This document shows, one piece after another, positions 18,122-26,201 of a DNA stretch of 59,489 bases; the stretch's first letter is position 1, and every line of letters starts with the position of its first letter. The stretch comes from Nitrospirota bacterium (lineage in GTDB: Bacteria > Nitrospirota > Thermodesulfovibrionia > UBA6902 > DSMQ01): NCBI GenBank assembly GCA_016212185.1, contig JACRGX010000065.1:1-59489 (forward strand), in the 5' to 3' direction. The translations under genes were made by a program, and so were the position numbers. Below the pieces are notes generated by a model that saw nothing but the letters and a program-made list of their open reading frames with translations, had not been told where the DNA came from and searched no databases.

Positions 18122-18254
18122 AGGCATACATGCCCTCAAAACTTTAAGCATGCAACCAAGAGTATTATCAGTCATGCTGCAAGGGTTTTAAGTAATTGCT
18201 TTTGAACTATTTATAAAAGGCAGCATGACATTAAGGTGTTGCCTTAAAGTTTTT
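18122..18254 (+). promoter_or_regulatory. Candidate transcription attenuator in the mtaD leader
   Basis: AGCATG at 18147-18152 can pair with CATGCT at 18173-18178. CATGCTGC at 18173-18180 can instead pair perfectly with GCAGCATG at 18220-18227. The latter overlaps the left arm of a terminator-like hairpin (18217-18226 with 18236-18245, two G-U pairs) followed by AAAGTTTTT. These mutually exclusive helices are the classic terminator/antiterminator layout. No known riboswitch class was recognised. Confidence 0.4.
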
Positions 18255-18314
18255 CAGACATATATGCCTTATTCGCCACTTTTAAAGAGGGGAATATTGA
18301 GGAAGAGGAGCATT

Positions 18315-19628
18315 ATGGGAAAAGTTGATTTCATTATACGCGGTGATTATGTGCTTCCGATGGAGGACGGGCTTCCTGTCATACGGGACGGCGCTGTTGC
18401 AGTAGCAGGCAGGAACATTACAGATGTCGGTGCATATGCCGATATTTCAAAAAAATATACTGCCGGAAAAACAATCGGCGGCGCAAACAAAGTTGTTGCC
18501 CCGGGGTTAATCAATACCCACACGCATGCCCCGATGGTTTATTTCAGGGGGCTTGCCGATGACCTGCCGCTTCAGGAGTGGCTTGAAAAGCACATCTGGC
18601 CTGCCGAGGCGAAGTGGATGAGTCCTGAGTTTGTATCCGATGCTGTTGAACTGGCCTGCCTTGAAATGTTAAAGGCAGGGGTTACAACATATGCAGACAT
18701 GTATTTTTATGAAGATGCCGCAGGCAGGAAACTTGAGAAAATAGGAATGAGAGGCGTGCTTGGCGCAGGCGTTATTGACTTCCCTTCAGGTTATGCGCAG
18801 ACCCCTGACGATTATTTCAGAAATGCCGAGGAATTTATCAAGGACTGGAAGGGCAGTGAATTGATAACTCCTTTTATTGCCCCTCACGCAACCTATACCT
18901 GCGGTCCTGACACGCTGAAGAGGGCAGATGAACTTTCTGAAAAATACAGAGTTCCGATACATACCCATGTTGCTGAGACCGCTTGGGAAGTTGCCGAGAT
19001 ACAAAAACGCTACGGCCAAACTCCGGTGGAATATTTAGAAAGTCTCGGCGTTCTTTCAAAACGCATGTTTGCTGCGCATTGTGTGTGGCTGACCGATAAA
19101 GAAATTGAAATACTTGCGGAAAGGAAAGTGGGCGTTGCGCACTGCATTGAAAGCAATCTTAAACTTGCGTCAGGTTTTGCGCCTGTGCCTAAGATGATTA
19201 AAGCAGGGGTAAGAGTTGCGCTCGGCACGGACGGCGCTGCAAGCAACAACGATCTTAGCATTTTAGGTGAACTGTCTACTGCTGCTAAGGTGCACAAGGC
19301 TGTTTCCGGCGACCCGACTATTGTTGACAGCAAAACGGCTCTTTTAATGGCAACCGGATGGGGCGCTGAGATTTTAGGGCTCGGCGAAAAAACCGGCACA
19401 CTTAAGCCCGGCAAACTAGCAGACCTGTTTATTGCAGACCTCAGACAGCCTCATTTAGTGCCGATTTACGATATATATTCCCACATTGTATATTGCATGA
19501 GGCCTTCGGATATCTTGACAGTGATGGTTAACGGCAGGGTCGTAGTTGAAAACAGAAGGCTTACGACAATGGATGAAGAAGATATAATCGGCAAGGCACA
19601 GGTGTGGCAGAAGAAGATCAAAGGCTGA
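18315..19628 (+). CDS. mtaD: 5-methylthioadenosine/S-adenosylhomocysteine deaminase-type amidohydrolase
   Basis: This 437-residue metal-dependent amidohydrolase has the first metal-binding His pair in NTHTHAPMVYFRG near residue 68, HTHVAETAWE with the second His, AHCVWL with the third, and the catalytic Asp in LGTDGAASNNDLSILGE. Deamination of S-adenosylhomocysteine, methylthioadenosine or a related adenosine is the best prediction; guanine- or atrazine-type relatives look similar. GAGGAG directly before the ATG at 18315 fixes the start; an upstream in-frame ATG at 18225 would lie inside the leader hairpin. Its stop abuts the stop of the convergent DUF3106 gene with no gap. Confidence 0.88.
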   Translation: MGKVDFIIRGDYVLPMEDGLPVIRDGAVAVAGRNITDVGAYADISKKYTAGKTIGGANKVVAPGLINTHTHAPMVYFRGLADDLPLQEWLEKHIWPAEAKWMSPEFVSDAVELACLEMLKAGVTTYADMYFYEDAAGRKLEKIGMRGVLGAGVIDFPSGYAQTPDDYFRNAEEFIKDWKGSELITPFIAPHATYTCGPDTLKRADELSEKYRVPIHTHVAETAWEVAEIQKRYGQTPVEYLESLGVLSKRMFAAHCVWLTDKEIEILAERKVGVAHCIESNLKLASGFAPVPKMIKAGVRVALGTDGAASNNDLSILGELSTAAKVHKAVSGDPTIVDSKTALLMATGWGAEILGLGEKTGTLKPGKLADLFIADLRQPHLVPIYDIYSHIVYCMRPSDILTVMVNGRVVVENRRLTTMDEEDIIGKAQVWQKKIKG

Positions 19629-20048
19629 TTAGCGTTTCTGTCGGCGCTGAGGAGGCATCTGCCTCTGCTGTCTGTAGCGTTCTCTTATTTCTTCTCTCTT
19701 TTCGGGCCTGAGGCTTTTCCATCGTTTATAATTTTCCATGATCTTATGCTTTTCCTCAGGAGGCAGTTGTTTGAATTTTGTGTATTTATTTTTTATCTTT
19801 TCCCTTTCCTCTGGTGAAAGGGCTTTAAACCGCTGGTAGTTTTTTCTTACCGCCGCTTTTTCGCTGTCAGGCAGTTTTTTCCATTCCTGAAACCGTTCCT
19901 TGATTTTTTCGTGTTCCTCAGGAGTCATCTGCTGCCATTTCTTCAGATTTTCCTGGTAATTATCATCAGGTTGCTCAGCTCGCAGAGGCAGGATTGCAAG
20001 AAAGAAAAAGCAGGTAATATAAATTATGATTAAATTAATTTTTTTCAC
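19629..20048 (-). CDS. DUF3106-type exported protein
   Basis: The 139-residue protein has an N-terminal signal segment (KKINLIIIYITCFFFLAILPLRA). Four tandem motifs of the form W/F-xx-L/M-[TS]-PEE-[RK]-xKI follow, for example WQQMTPEEHEKIKERFQEW, the mark of DUF3106. It ends with a Gln/Arg-rich tail. The role is unknown; such proteins often ride with ECF sigma/anti-sigma pairs. It starts with GTG at 20048 behind AAGGGG and overlaps the gene above by 14 nt, so translation is probably coupled. It is the last gene of the sigma operon. Confidence 0.8.
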   Translation of the reverse strand: MKKINLIIIYITCFFFLAILPLRAEQPDDNYQENLKKWQQMTPEEHEKIKERFQEWKKLPDSEKAAVRKNYQRFKALSPEEREKIKNKYTKFKQLPPEEKHKIMENYKRWKSLRPEKREEIRERYRQQRQMPPQRRQKR

Positions 20049-20292
20049 TGTTTCCCCTTTTAGCTTTTTCTTCGGTGTTTGGATTGATGGTTTGCGTGTC
20101 ATTTGTTTTTTCCTTATCTTCATATAGGTCCATGTTTATCAAAAGGTCATAATCTTCAAGCATATCAAGAACCTTTATAATTTCCTCTTCAACTTCTTTT
20201 GCATCTTGTTTTTCACCAGATGCATTAGCGCCGCTCAATAAAACAATAAAAATAAAAATACAAGCGCATATAACCTCATGTTTTTTCAACAA
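20035..20292 (-). CDS. Small exported acidic protein in the sigma operon
   Basis: The 85-residue protein has a signal peptide (LKKHEVICACIFIFIVLLSGANAS) and then an acidic helical segment with EVEEEIIKVLDMLEDYDLLINMDL. I do not know the family. The start is TTG at 20292, with GGAG 7 nt upstream lying in the end of the anti-sigma gene. It overlaps both neighbours, so it belongs to the sigma/anti-sigma operon. The segment EDYDLLINMDLYED echoes the last residues of the anti-sigma protein (FIKNLDLFEEYEIL), so the two may share a short interaction motif. Confidence 0.7.
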   Translation of the reverse strand: MLKKHEVICACIFIFIVLLSGANASGEKQDAKEVEEEIIKVLDMLEDYDLLINMDLYEDKEKTNDTQTINPNTEEKAKRGNSEKN

Positions 20293-20737
20293 CCGCTATC
20301 TCCTGAAGGTTTTGTAATATCTCGTACTCTTCAAATAAGTCAAGATTTTTTATAAAGTCGTAATTCTGGGAAATGAATGTATTTTCCTGTTTTGACTCAT
20401 AAAATTTGATGCCGCCCCAAAAAACAGCAAGCAGCGCCATTGCTATTGCAGCTGCCGGGATGAGCCTTGGCAGCCGGAACAGCCATGACGTTCTTTCCCG
20501 ATGCGGTTTTTTACTGTCAATTTTTTTATAAACTTTCTGACTGTACCGTTTCCAAAAGGCATCCGGGAGGGCAGGCTCTTTAATCTTAATCCCATTAAGT
20601 GTTTTCTTAAGCTTTTCCAGCGAAGACGCACAATTATCACAATATCCAAGGTGTTCATCCACTGCAGACTTAAGAACATTACCCGCCTCATTGTAATAAT
20701 AATTCACCAGTTCTTTTTGGACCTCTTTACACTGCAT
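20276..20737 (-). CDS. Anti-sigma factor with zinc-finger (zf-HC2) domain
   Basis: The 153-residue membrane anti-sigma factor has an N-terminal zinc-binding anti-sigma fold: C3 and then H29-x3-C33-x2-C36 (EHLGYCDNCASSL). One transmembrane helix lies around residues 90-112 (LIPAAAIAMALLAVFWGGI). The short C-terminal external part ends in FIKNLDLFEEYEILQNLQEI. It should hold the sigma factor coded directly upstream, which it overlaps by 11 nt, until a signal arrives. The signal is not evident. Confidence 0.85.
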   Translation of the reverse strand: MQCKEVQKELVNYYYNEAGNVLKSAVDEHLGYCDNCASSLEKLKKTLNGIKIKEPALPDAFWKRYSQKVYKKIDSKKPHRERTSWLFRLPRLIPAAAIAMALLAVFWGGIKFYESKQENTFISQNYDFIKNLDLFEEYEILQNLQEIAVVEKT

Positions 20738-21317
20738 TATAAAACCCCTTTAACTTTTCCTGAAGTTCCTTAACGGCCCTGAACAGATGCGATTTGACAG
20801 TGCCCTCTGCGCATCCGAGTATCTCGGATATTTCACTGATTTTCATGCCGTTAAAATGTTTCATTACAAAAACTTCCTGCTGTTTCACCGGCAGGTTTTT
20901 AACTGCGTTTTTAATCGCAGAGCCGAGCTGTTTGGTTGAGAGTTCATCCTCAGGCGTAGTTTCCGCTGCTGCATCTATTGTCTTTTCTTCTCCTTCTTTA
21001 GTAAAAAAATTAAGTGAAATAAATGAGGCAAACCTGTTTTTCCTGTAATGCCTTCTGCACAGATTTACGATAATTCTGTAGAACCATGTCTTAAAACTGC
21101 TTTCCCCCCTGAATTTATGTATCTGTGAATGGACTATTACAAAGGCCTCCTGCGATATGTCCTGCGCATCTTCAATGCTGCCTGACATATTATAAGCTAA
21201 TGAAAAACCCATCTTTTTATACCTTTCAACAAGCTCCTCAAAGGCATTAGTATCATCAGCTTTAAGCCTTTCTACAAGTTCTTTGTCTGTGAGGCTTTTC
21301 ATCATATTTAGAGTCAT
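20727..21317 (-). CDS. ECF-family RNA polymerase sigma factor
   Basis: The 196-residue sigma-70-family protein has only regions 2 and 4. Region 2 includes AQDISQEAFVIVHSQIHKF and SSFKTWFYRIIVNLCRRHYRK. Region 4 includes LPVKQQEVFVMKHFNGMKISEISEILGCAEGTVKSHLFRA. It is RpoE-like and sits above its anti-sigma gene. The upstream DNA carries GTAAACTT-N17-TCTAA, matching an RpoE-type promoter, so it probably activates its own operon. That -10 box lies inside the first codons counted from 21317, so translation may really begin at the ATG-ATG pair at 21305/21302, close to the predicted transcript start. Confidence 0.9.
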   Translation of the reverse strand: MTLNMMKSLTDKELVERLKADDTNAFEELVERYKKMGFSLAYNMSGSIEDAQDISQEAFVIVHSQIHKFRGESSFKTWFYRIIVNLCRRHYRKNRFASFISLNFFTKEGEEKTIDAAAETTPEDELSTKQLGSAIKNAVKNLPVKQQEVFVMKHFNGMKISEISEILGCAEGTVKSHLFRAVKELQEKLKGFYNAV

Positions 21318-21337
21318 GTTTAACTGAAAAAGTTTAC
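21308..21337 (-). promoter_or_regulatory. ECF (RpoE-like) promoter of the sigma operon
   Basis: On the minus strand, GTAAACTT (21337-21330) and TCTAA (21312-21308) are 17 nt apart. The same motif, with 16-nt spacing, lies before the divergent EF-hand gene. Confidence 0.6.
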
Positions 21338-21401
21338 ATTATATGCTGTGCGCTTCGCAAGACATTGATTTTTAAAACTAAAATTTTTTTATTAACTTAT
21401 G

Positions 21402-21430
21402 GTAAACTTTTCCTGTAAAACTTGCTCTAA
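21402..21430 (+). promoter_or_regulatory. ECF (RpoE-like) promoter of the EF-hand gene
   Basis: GTAAACTT at 21402-21409 and TCTAA at 21426-21430 are 16 nt apart, matching the known RpoE-type pattern GGAACTT/TCTRA. Transcription would begin near 21437, leaving a 33-nt leader with AAGGAGGAG. Confidence 0.6.
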
Positions 21431-21469
21431 TAAACCAGATAATCTTAAGAATTGAAAAGGAGGAGTAAA

Positions 21470-22270
21470 ATGAAAAAGCAGATTGTGGTTTTAACAATGA
21501 TTTTAGGGCTTTTGCTAATCTGGTCAATGCCGGCATTTGCGGCAGATTCAGCAGGCGAAACCCAGGGGGAAAATGTAAGCTCCGAGCCTTATGCAGTTGA
21601 GAACTTAAGAAGCATTGATACAAACCAGGATGGCGTCCTTGATAAAAATGAAATCGCTGCAGACCCGAGAATGAATAGTTATTACGACAATAAGAAGATG
21701 TTTCAGCATGCAGACAGGAACAACGATGGTGTTATAAGCGTTGAGGAGGCAAAGTCCCAGAGGGAATGGCAAATGAAACAAAGTAAGCCTGCGTCAAAAA
21801 AAGAAGCGCTTGAAAAGATTAAAGACAAAAAAGAAGACATTCGCGACAAACGCGAAGAGATGAAAGACCGCAGGGAAGATATCAAGGACAGGCGCGAAGA
21901 TGTACAGGATAGAAGAGAGGATATTATAGATAGAAAAGATGATAAGATAAAGGCAGAACAGCTTAGCAACTTGCAGAATCAACTGGCAAATACCACAGAC
22001 CCCCAAGAGCAGGCAAGGCTGCAAGGTCAGATAGATAGACTGCAGAATAATATTAGAAGGGATAAACAGGAAGACATCAGGGACCGGCGCGAGGATGTCC
22101 GTGATAGGAAAGAAGACGCCAGAGATAGGAAGGAAGATGTAAAAGACCGTAAGGAAGATATAAAGGACAGGAGAGAAGATATTCGGGACCGAAGAGGAAA
22201 TATGAGGGACAGGAAAGACATGCCCCGTCATAGGCAAGACCGGCAGAGAGAGCACAAACCGCGCAGGTAA
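21470..22270 (+). CDS. Exported EF-hand protein with long Asp-Arg repeat coiled coil
   Basis: The 266-residue protein has a signal peptide (1-25, ending AFAA) and two EF-hand loops, D50-TNQDGVLDKN-E61 and D82-RNNDGVISVE-E93, each with normal calcium ligands. About 140 residues of heptad-like repeats of DRREDIKDRRED follow, broken by a Gln/Asn-rich stretch. The tail is basic. The repeats predict a very long charged helix. AAGGAGGAG precedes the ATG. The promoter match suggests control by the adjacent ECF sigma factor, so a cell-envelope stress or metal-binding role is plausible but unproved. Confidence 0.85.
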   Translation: MKKQIVVLTMILGLLLIWSMPAFAADSAGETQGENVSSEPYAVENLRSIDTNQDGVLDKNEIAADPRMNSYYDNKKMFQHADRNNDGVISVEEAKSQREWQMKQSKPASKKEALEKIKDKKEDIRDKREEMKDRREDIKDRREDVQDRREDIIDRKDDKIKAEQLSNLQNQLANTTDPQEQARLQGQIDRLQNNIRRDKQEDIRDRREDVRDRKEDARDRKEDVKDRKEDIKDRREDIRDRRGNMRDRKDMPRHRQDRQREHKPRR

Positions 22271-22285
22271 GGGGAATAAGAATAT

Positions 22286-22317
22286 AGAGTGTCAGAGATT
22301 TATAACTCTGACACTCT
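22286..22317. terminator. Bidirectional hairpin between convergent genes
   Basis: AGAGTGTCAGAG pairs perfectly with CTCTGACACTCT around an 8-nt loop. It lies between the stops of the EF-hand gene and the convergent PEP-CTERM gene. T-tracts are weak on both sides. Its words match the TCTGACACTC repeats inside the TMTC genes. Confidence 0.5.
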
Positions 22318-22330
22318 GTAATTTGAATCT

Positions 22331-24331
22331 TTAATGTTTTGCCCTTCTGAATCTCCTCACGGCAAAGACCGAGGCCCCTGAGAGGAATAAAATCGCCGAC
22401 ATGGGCTCGGGCGTTACCATCAGGCTTACATTATTTGCATTGTATGCCACATCCCATCCCATTCCGTTTCCTAATGCCGGCAGATTATAGGTGTTAAACG
22501 TCCCGTAGATATTGTTCGCTGACAGGATAGTAAAACTGTTGCCGAGGGTTGGAGTAAATCCGTTAAGCAAATCAACTGACAATGCCCCTGCAAGATAGGC
22601 GCTGCCCGTTACATTTAACATATCATACTCTGTCCCCTGCGTTAACCCTGCAAGTTCAATTAGAAGGGATGCAGAGGAATCCATTGTGTAATTACCGTCC
22701 ACTGTTAACATGTCCGGAGATAAACCCGGCATTACGCTTCCGCTGTTTACCACATCACCGTTTATTGTCCCTGTGCCGGAAATGCTTCCGCTTGATGTCA
22801 GCATCCCTGTGCCTGTGCTGTTTATTTTTAAGATACTGTTATCGCCGACTATTATTGCACCTGAATTTGTCAGATTCCCTGCTGTTGTGAAATCCCTGTC
22901 ATTCAGGATGCTGAAACTGCCGTTGTTTGTATTAAGATTCGCAAGGGCATTGTTTGTGCCTGATGTACCGTTGTAGAGGTTTGAACTTGTTCCATCAAGA
23001 ATAATAGAGGCAGCATTGATATTGATTGCGCCTGGCAGACGCATTGTACCAGTAACATAATATGTCCCTCCTGTCAGTGTATTGCCTGCAAGGTTTGTAA
23101 GGGTATCATTTACTGTAAGTGTGCTGCCGCTGTTTGCCCTGAATGTGCCGTTGTTAGTAACCCCGGCGCTGCCAGGGTTAATGAGCAATGCAGTGCTCTG
23201 ATTGGCAATAATTGTGCCGTTGTTAGTAATCCCTAAAATGTTATCGCCTAACTGTCCAGAACCCTGTATGGTATGATTGGTATCATTTGTCAATACAGCG
23301 CCGGATGCGCCGGTAATCCGATTGTTTGCATAGTTGCTAAGATTTAGAATCCCTGTGCCTGTAATAGTGCTGTTCCCATACAAGTATAAGTCCGTGTAAG
23401 TAGTGGACCCGTTCAGTGACATGGTCCCGTTGTTGGTAATGGCGCCGGCATAAAGATAGGTATCTGTCCCGTTATTTGCTAAAAAATCTCCATTTAAGGT
23501 AATCCCGTTTAAGTATGCTGCGCTTGTATTCCTGATTTTACTGCCGCCGCTGGTATTTAAATTCCCTCCAACTATGGTAGCGGCATTAAGTTGAACTTCA
23601 TAGCCGTTTAATGCCTCAATGATATTGTTGTTGGTGAATGTGCCACTATATAGAGAGAGTGTCCCGCCATTCGCCCGCATAATGCCGTTGTTAGTAACCC
23701 CGGCGCTGCCAGGGTTAATGGTCAATGCAGTGCTCTGATTGGCAATAATTGTGCCGTTGTTGGTAATTCCTAAAATGTTATTGCCTAACTGTCCAGAGCC
23801 CTGTATGGTATGATTGGTATCATTTGTCAATACAGCGCCAGATGCACCGGTAATCCGATTGTTTGCATAGTTGCTAAGATTTAGAATCCCAGTGCCTGTA
23901 ATAGTGCTGTTCCCATTCAAGTATAAGTCCGTGTAAGTAGTGGACCCGTTCAGTGACATGGTCCCGTTGTTGGTAATGGCGCCGGCTGACGCACCACCTG
24001 CAATGTATAAGTGAGAGTTATTATTGACAGTGAGGCTGTCGCCTGTATCAACGGTCAGATTGTCAATGGTAGGATTTGTGTTCAAAGACACGGTGTAGTC
24101 AGGCAGATATAAGCCGCCGATAAAGACATTGTACGTATCCGTTCCATTATTAGGAATAACATTCGGGTCCCAGTTGGTGGCTGTATTCCAGTAATTTGTG
24201 CCTCCACCTCCATCCCAGACAGCATCAACCTGTGCGGCAGGCACACTGCCTGCAAAACACAGTAATACGACTACGGTAGAAAACACTTCTGTAAAAAAAC
24301 TTTTTGCCCTATGAATTTTTAAACACTTCAT
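22331..24331 (-). CDS. PEP-CTERM surface protein with autotransporter-like repeats
   Basis: The 666-residue exported protein has a signal peptide (1-33, ending PAA) and a WDGGGGTNYWNTATNWDP start typical of autotransporter-like beta-solenoids. Many short NNGT/ITNNGTI strands follow. The C-terminus is VTPEPMSAILFLSGASVFAVRRFRR, a clear PEP-CTERM sorting signal (PEP, hydrophobic span, basic tail) recognised by exosortase. No exosortase is in the window. Two 303-bp DNA segments (23147-23449 and 23684-23986) are about 97% identical, coding near-duplicate 101-residue blocks. Probably a secreted or surface adhesin or matrix protein. Confidence 0.88.
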   Translation of the reverse strand: MKCLKIHRAKSFFTEVFSTVVVLLCFAGSVPAAQVDAVWDGGGGTNYWNTATNWDPNVIPNNGTDTYNVFIGGLYLPDYTVSLNTNPTIDNLTVDTGDSLTVNNNSHLYIAGGASAGAITNNGTMSLNGSTTYTDLYLNGNSTITGTGILNLSNYANNRITGASGAVLTNDTNHTIQGSGQLGNNILGITNNGTIIANQSTALTINPGSAGVTNNGIMRANGGTLSLYSGTFTNNNIIEALNGYEVQLNAATIVGGNLNTSGGSKIRNTSAAYLNGITLNGDFLANNGTDTYLYAGAITNNGTMSLNGSTTYTDLYLYGNSTITGTGILNLSNYANNRITGASGAVLTNDTNHTIQGSGQLGDNILGITNNGTIIANQSTALLINPGSAGVTNNGTFRANSGSTLTVNDTLTNLAGNTLTGGTYYVTGTMRLPGAININAASIILDGTSSNLYNGTSGTNNALANLNTNNGSFSILNDRDFTTAGNLTNSGAIIVGDNSILKINSTGTGMLTSSGSISGTGTINGDVVNSGSVMPGLSPDMLTVDGNYTMDSSASLLIELAGLTQGTEYDMLNVTGSAYLAGALSVDLLNGFTPTLGNSFTILSANNIYGTFNTYNLPALGNGMGWDVAYNANNVSLMVTPEPMSAILFLSGASVFAVRRFRRAKH
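23147..23449 (-). repeat. 303-bp intragenic repeat, copy 1
   Basis: It matches 23684-23986 with about ten differences counted by eye. The offset is 537 bp (179 codons), so the frame is kept. Confidence 0.85.
23684..23986 (-). repeat. 303-bp intragenic repeat, copy 2
   Basis: The partner of 23147-23449. Between the copies lies a unique 234-bp segment of the same gene. Confidence 0.85.
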
Positions 24332-24363
24332 AAAATCACCGCCTTTAAATGTTGTTTGTTTAT

Positions 24364-24750
24364 CTATTTTGTTTCCTGAGTCTCTGCATCTGCTTTAATC
24401 AACTGTGCCACCCTTGAGTCAGACGATACCGGCTCTATTAAAACTATGTGTTTTGCATTCAGATACATTATGTCAGGGCCATGCCATTCCTTGCCCCTCT
24501 TGATAAGAATGCTGTTTACCTGCTTGGTCTCCGGATTTGTCTGACTCTGGACATAATAAACATCTTTTAAAACCGGATATGATGAGCCGGCGCCCTCAAG
24601 CTTTCCAAAGAATGCCTGTCCGTTGTCAAGGAATACAACCTGATACTCTGACTGAAATTTTATTGAGGATGATTTTGAATTATTGCATCCCTGAAAAAAT
24701 AAGATTGAACATAGAACTGAGATACAGGAAATAAATAATCTGCCTTTCAT
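24364..24750 (-). CDS. Small lipoprotein upstream of the PEP-CTERM gene
   Basis: The 128-residue protein has a signal peptide and the lipobox LFFQGC, then Asn/Ser-rich residues and a compact domain with VVFLDNGQAFFGKLEG, YPVLKDVYYVQSQ and GKEWHGPDIMYLNAKHIVLIEP. I recognise the pattern of a widespread uncharacterised small exported family but cannot give a function. It lies 32 nt above the PEP-CTERM gene and is probably cotranscribed with it. The ATG at 24750 is preceded by a G-run; an upstream in-frame start at 24786 would push the signal peptide inward. Confidence 0.75.
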   Translation of the reverse strand: MKGRLFISCISVLCSILFFQGCNNSKSSSIKFQSEYQVVFLDNGQAFFGKLEGAGSSYPVLKDVYYVQSQTNPETKQVNSILIKRGKEWHGPDIMYLNAKHIVLIEPVSSDSRVAQLIKADAETQETK

Positions 24751-24836
24751 GCCTTCTGCCCCCCCTGAAATTATTTTATATTGCAAAGAAAATTTACATA
24801 ACTTTATGAAAAATATTATCCTTTATTTTTAGTTAT

Positions 24837-24852
24837 ATCAAAAATCATGCCA
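24837..24852 (-). promoter_or_regulatory. Candidate sigma-54 promoter for the lipoprotein/PEP-CTERM pair
   Basis: On the minus strand TGGCATG-N4-TTGAT fits the -24/-12 pattern (TGGCACG-N4-TTGCW), with A in place of the -12 C. It lies about 75 nt before the lipoprotein start. PEP-CTERM genes in other bacteria are known to be sigma-54 dependent. Confidence 0.3.
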
Positions 24853-25041
24853 GGTCTAAAAATAGCAATAACGTATAATGGATATTAAAAAATATATAAA
24901 TTTCAGATAGTTGGTGAAGACAGGCAGATTGTTTATATGCAGGACACTATGTAAATATTACATAAGTGTTATGGTGCAATTATGTAACTGGGACGTAAAA
25001 GCAATTGACACTAACCAAAACGCTTTAAACGCTTAGAGATA

Positions 25042-25974
25042 TTATCCGGAGCCTATACTATTTAACGTCTCTTCAAGGCTTTTAGTATCCTCAACATTAA
25101 GCACTCTCGCTTCTTTGTCTATTTTCCTGATAATGGCGGAAAGGATTTTGCCGGGGCCGACTTCAATAAATGTGTTTACTTCATTTTTAATCATGAGCCT
25201 TATGGAATCATCCCACAGAAGCGGGTGGTTAAGCTGTTTAATAAGAGATGCTTTAATCTCCTCAGGGGAATTTAAAAAAACTGCATCTGCATTATTTACA
25301 ATAGGCACTTTAGGCGGTTGGAACTGAGTATTGTTTAACAGTTCAGCTAATCTGTTGGCGGCGTCTGACATAAGTTTGCAGTGAGAAGGCACTGATACCG
25401 GAAGCACGACAGCCCTCTTGGCGCCTGCCTCTTTTGACAGCTCTATTGCCTCTTCAACCGCAGGTTTTTCGCCTGCAATCACAATCTGTCCCGGGCAATT
25501 GTAGTTTGCAGGAGCAACATAACCCGAACTGACTGACCGGCACACATTTTCCAACTCGCTTCTTTCAAGCCCGAGTATGGCTGCCATAAGCCCTTTGCCT
25601 TCAGGCACTGCGTCCTGCATGAACTGCCCTCTTTTTTCAGTAATCTTTACAGCATCTTTAAACGGAATAACCCCGGATGCAACTACAGCAGAATATTCGC
25701 CGAGGCTGTGGCCGGACACGCAGAACGGAGTTATGTTTTTTGAAGAGAGGACTTTGAATGCCGCAAAGCTTGCAGTCAGAAGGCACGGCTGGGTCCTGAA
25801 GGTCTTATAAATCTCATCTTGAGGGCCGTTAAAGCTCAGTCCTGCAATATCATAGCCAAGCGCATCAGAGGCTTCTTTATATATTTGCTTAACTTCGCCG
25901 AAATTTTCATAAAGGTCTTTTCCCATTCCGACATGCTGTGATCCTTGACCGGGAAAAACAAAAGCGATTTTCAT
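25042..25974 (-). CDS. fabD: Malonyl-CoA:ACP transacylase
   Basis: The 310-residue enzyme loads malonyl groups onto acyl carrier protein for fatty-acid synthesis. It has the FPGQGSQHVGMG start, the nucleophile S90 in GHSLGEYSA, the QPCLLTASFA segment with the substrate Gln, and a later catalytic His in VPSHCKLM. The length is standard. AGGAGG precedes the ATG. It stands alone: no fabH, fabG, acpP or plsX is next to it, which is unusual because fabD normally lies in a fab operon. Confidence 0.95.
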   Translation of the reverse strand: MKIAFVFPGQGSQHVGMGKDLYENFGEVKQIYKEASDALGYDIAGLSFNGPQDEIYKTFRTQPCLLTASFAAFKVLSSKNITPFCVSGHSLGEYSAVVASGVIPFKDAVKITEKRGQFMQDAVPEGKGLMAAILGLERSELENVCRSVSSGYVAPANYNCPGQIVIAGEKPAVEEAIELSKEAGAKRAVVLPVSVPSHCKLMSDAANRLAELLNNTQFQPPKVPIVNNADAVFLNSPEEIKASLIKQLNHPLLWDDSIRLMIKNEVNTFIEVGPGKILSAIIRKIDKEARVLNVEDTKSLEETLNSIGSG

Positions 25975-26201
25975 ATTCCCTCCTGCACCTTGTTTTGCCT
26001 GTAAATTTTATAGGAAAACAAACTTATTCTAAAGATTTTGTTAGGGAGTGCCCCATAAGTGGTTTGAATGATATTACTGTAAAATAATATAAACTTAATA
26101 TCAAGTGAAAATCAACAAATGAACACTATAAACTGAAGGGTCACATTTTATAAATTTTTAAAGATGTTAGTGCTATAATATTTTTAAAAGGAGGGCTTGA
26201 G

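Noticed and set aside
18086-18254. SAM (S-box) or SAH riboswitch before mtaD
   Set aside because: No known aptamer core was found; only the terminator/antiterminator layout is supported.
21794-22255. Minus-strand open frame opposite the EF-hand gene
   Set aside because: It is produced by the Asp-Arg repeat read backwards; the plus frame has a signal peptide, EF-hands and a strong ribosome site.
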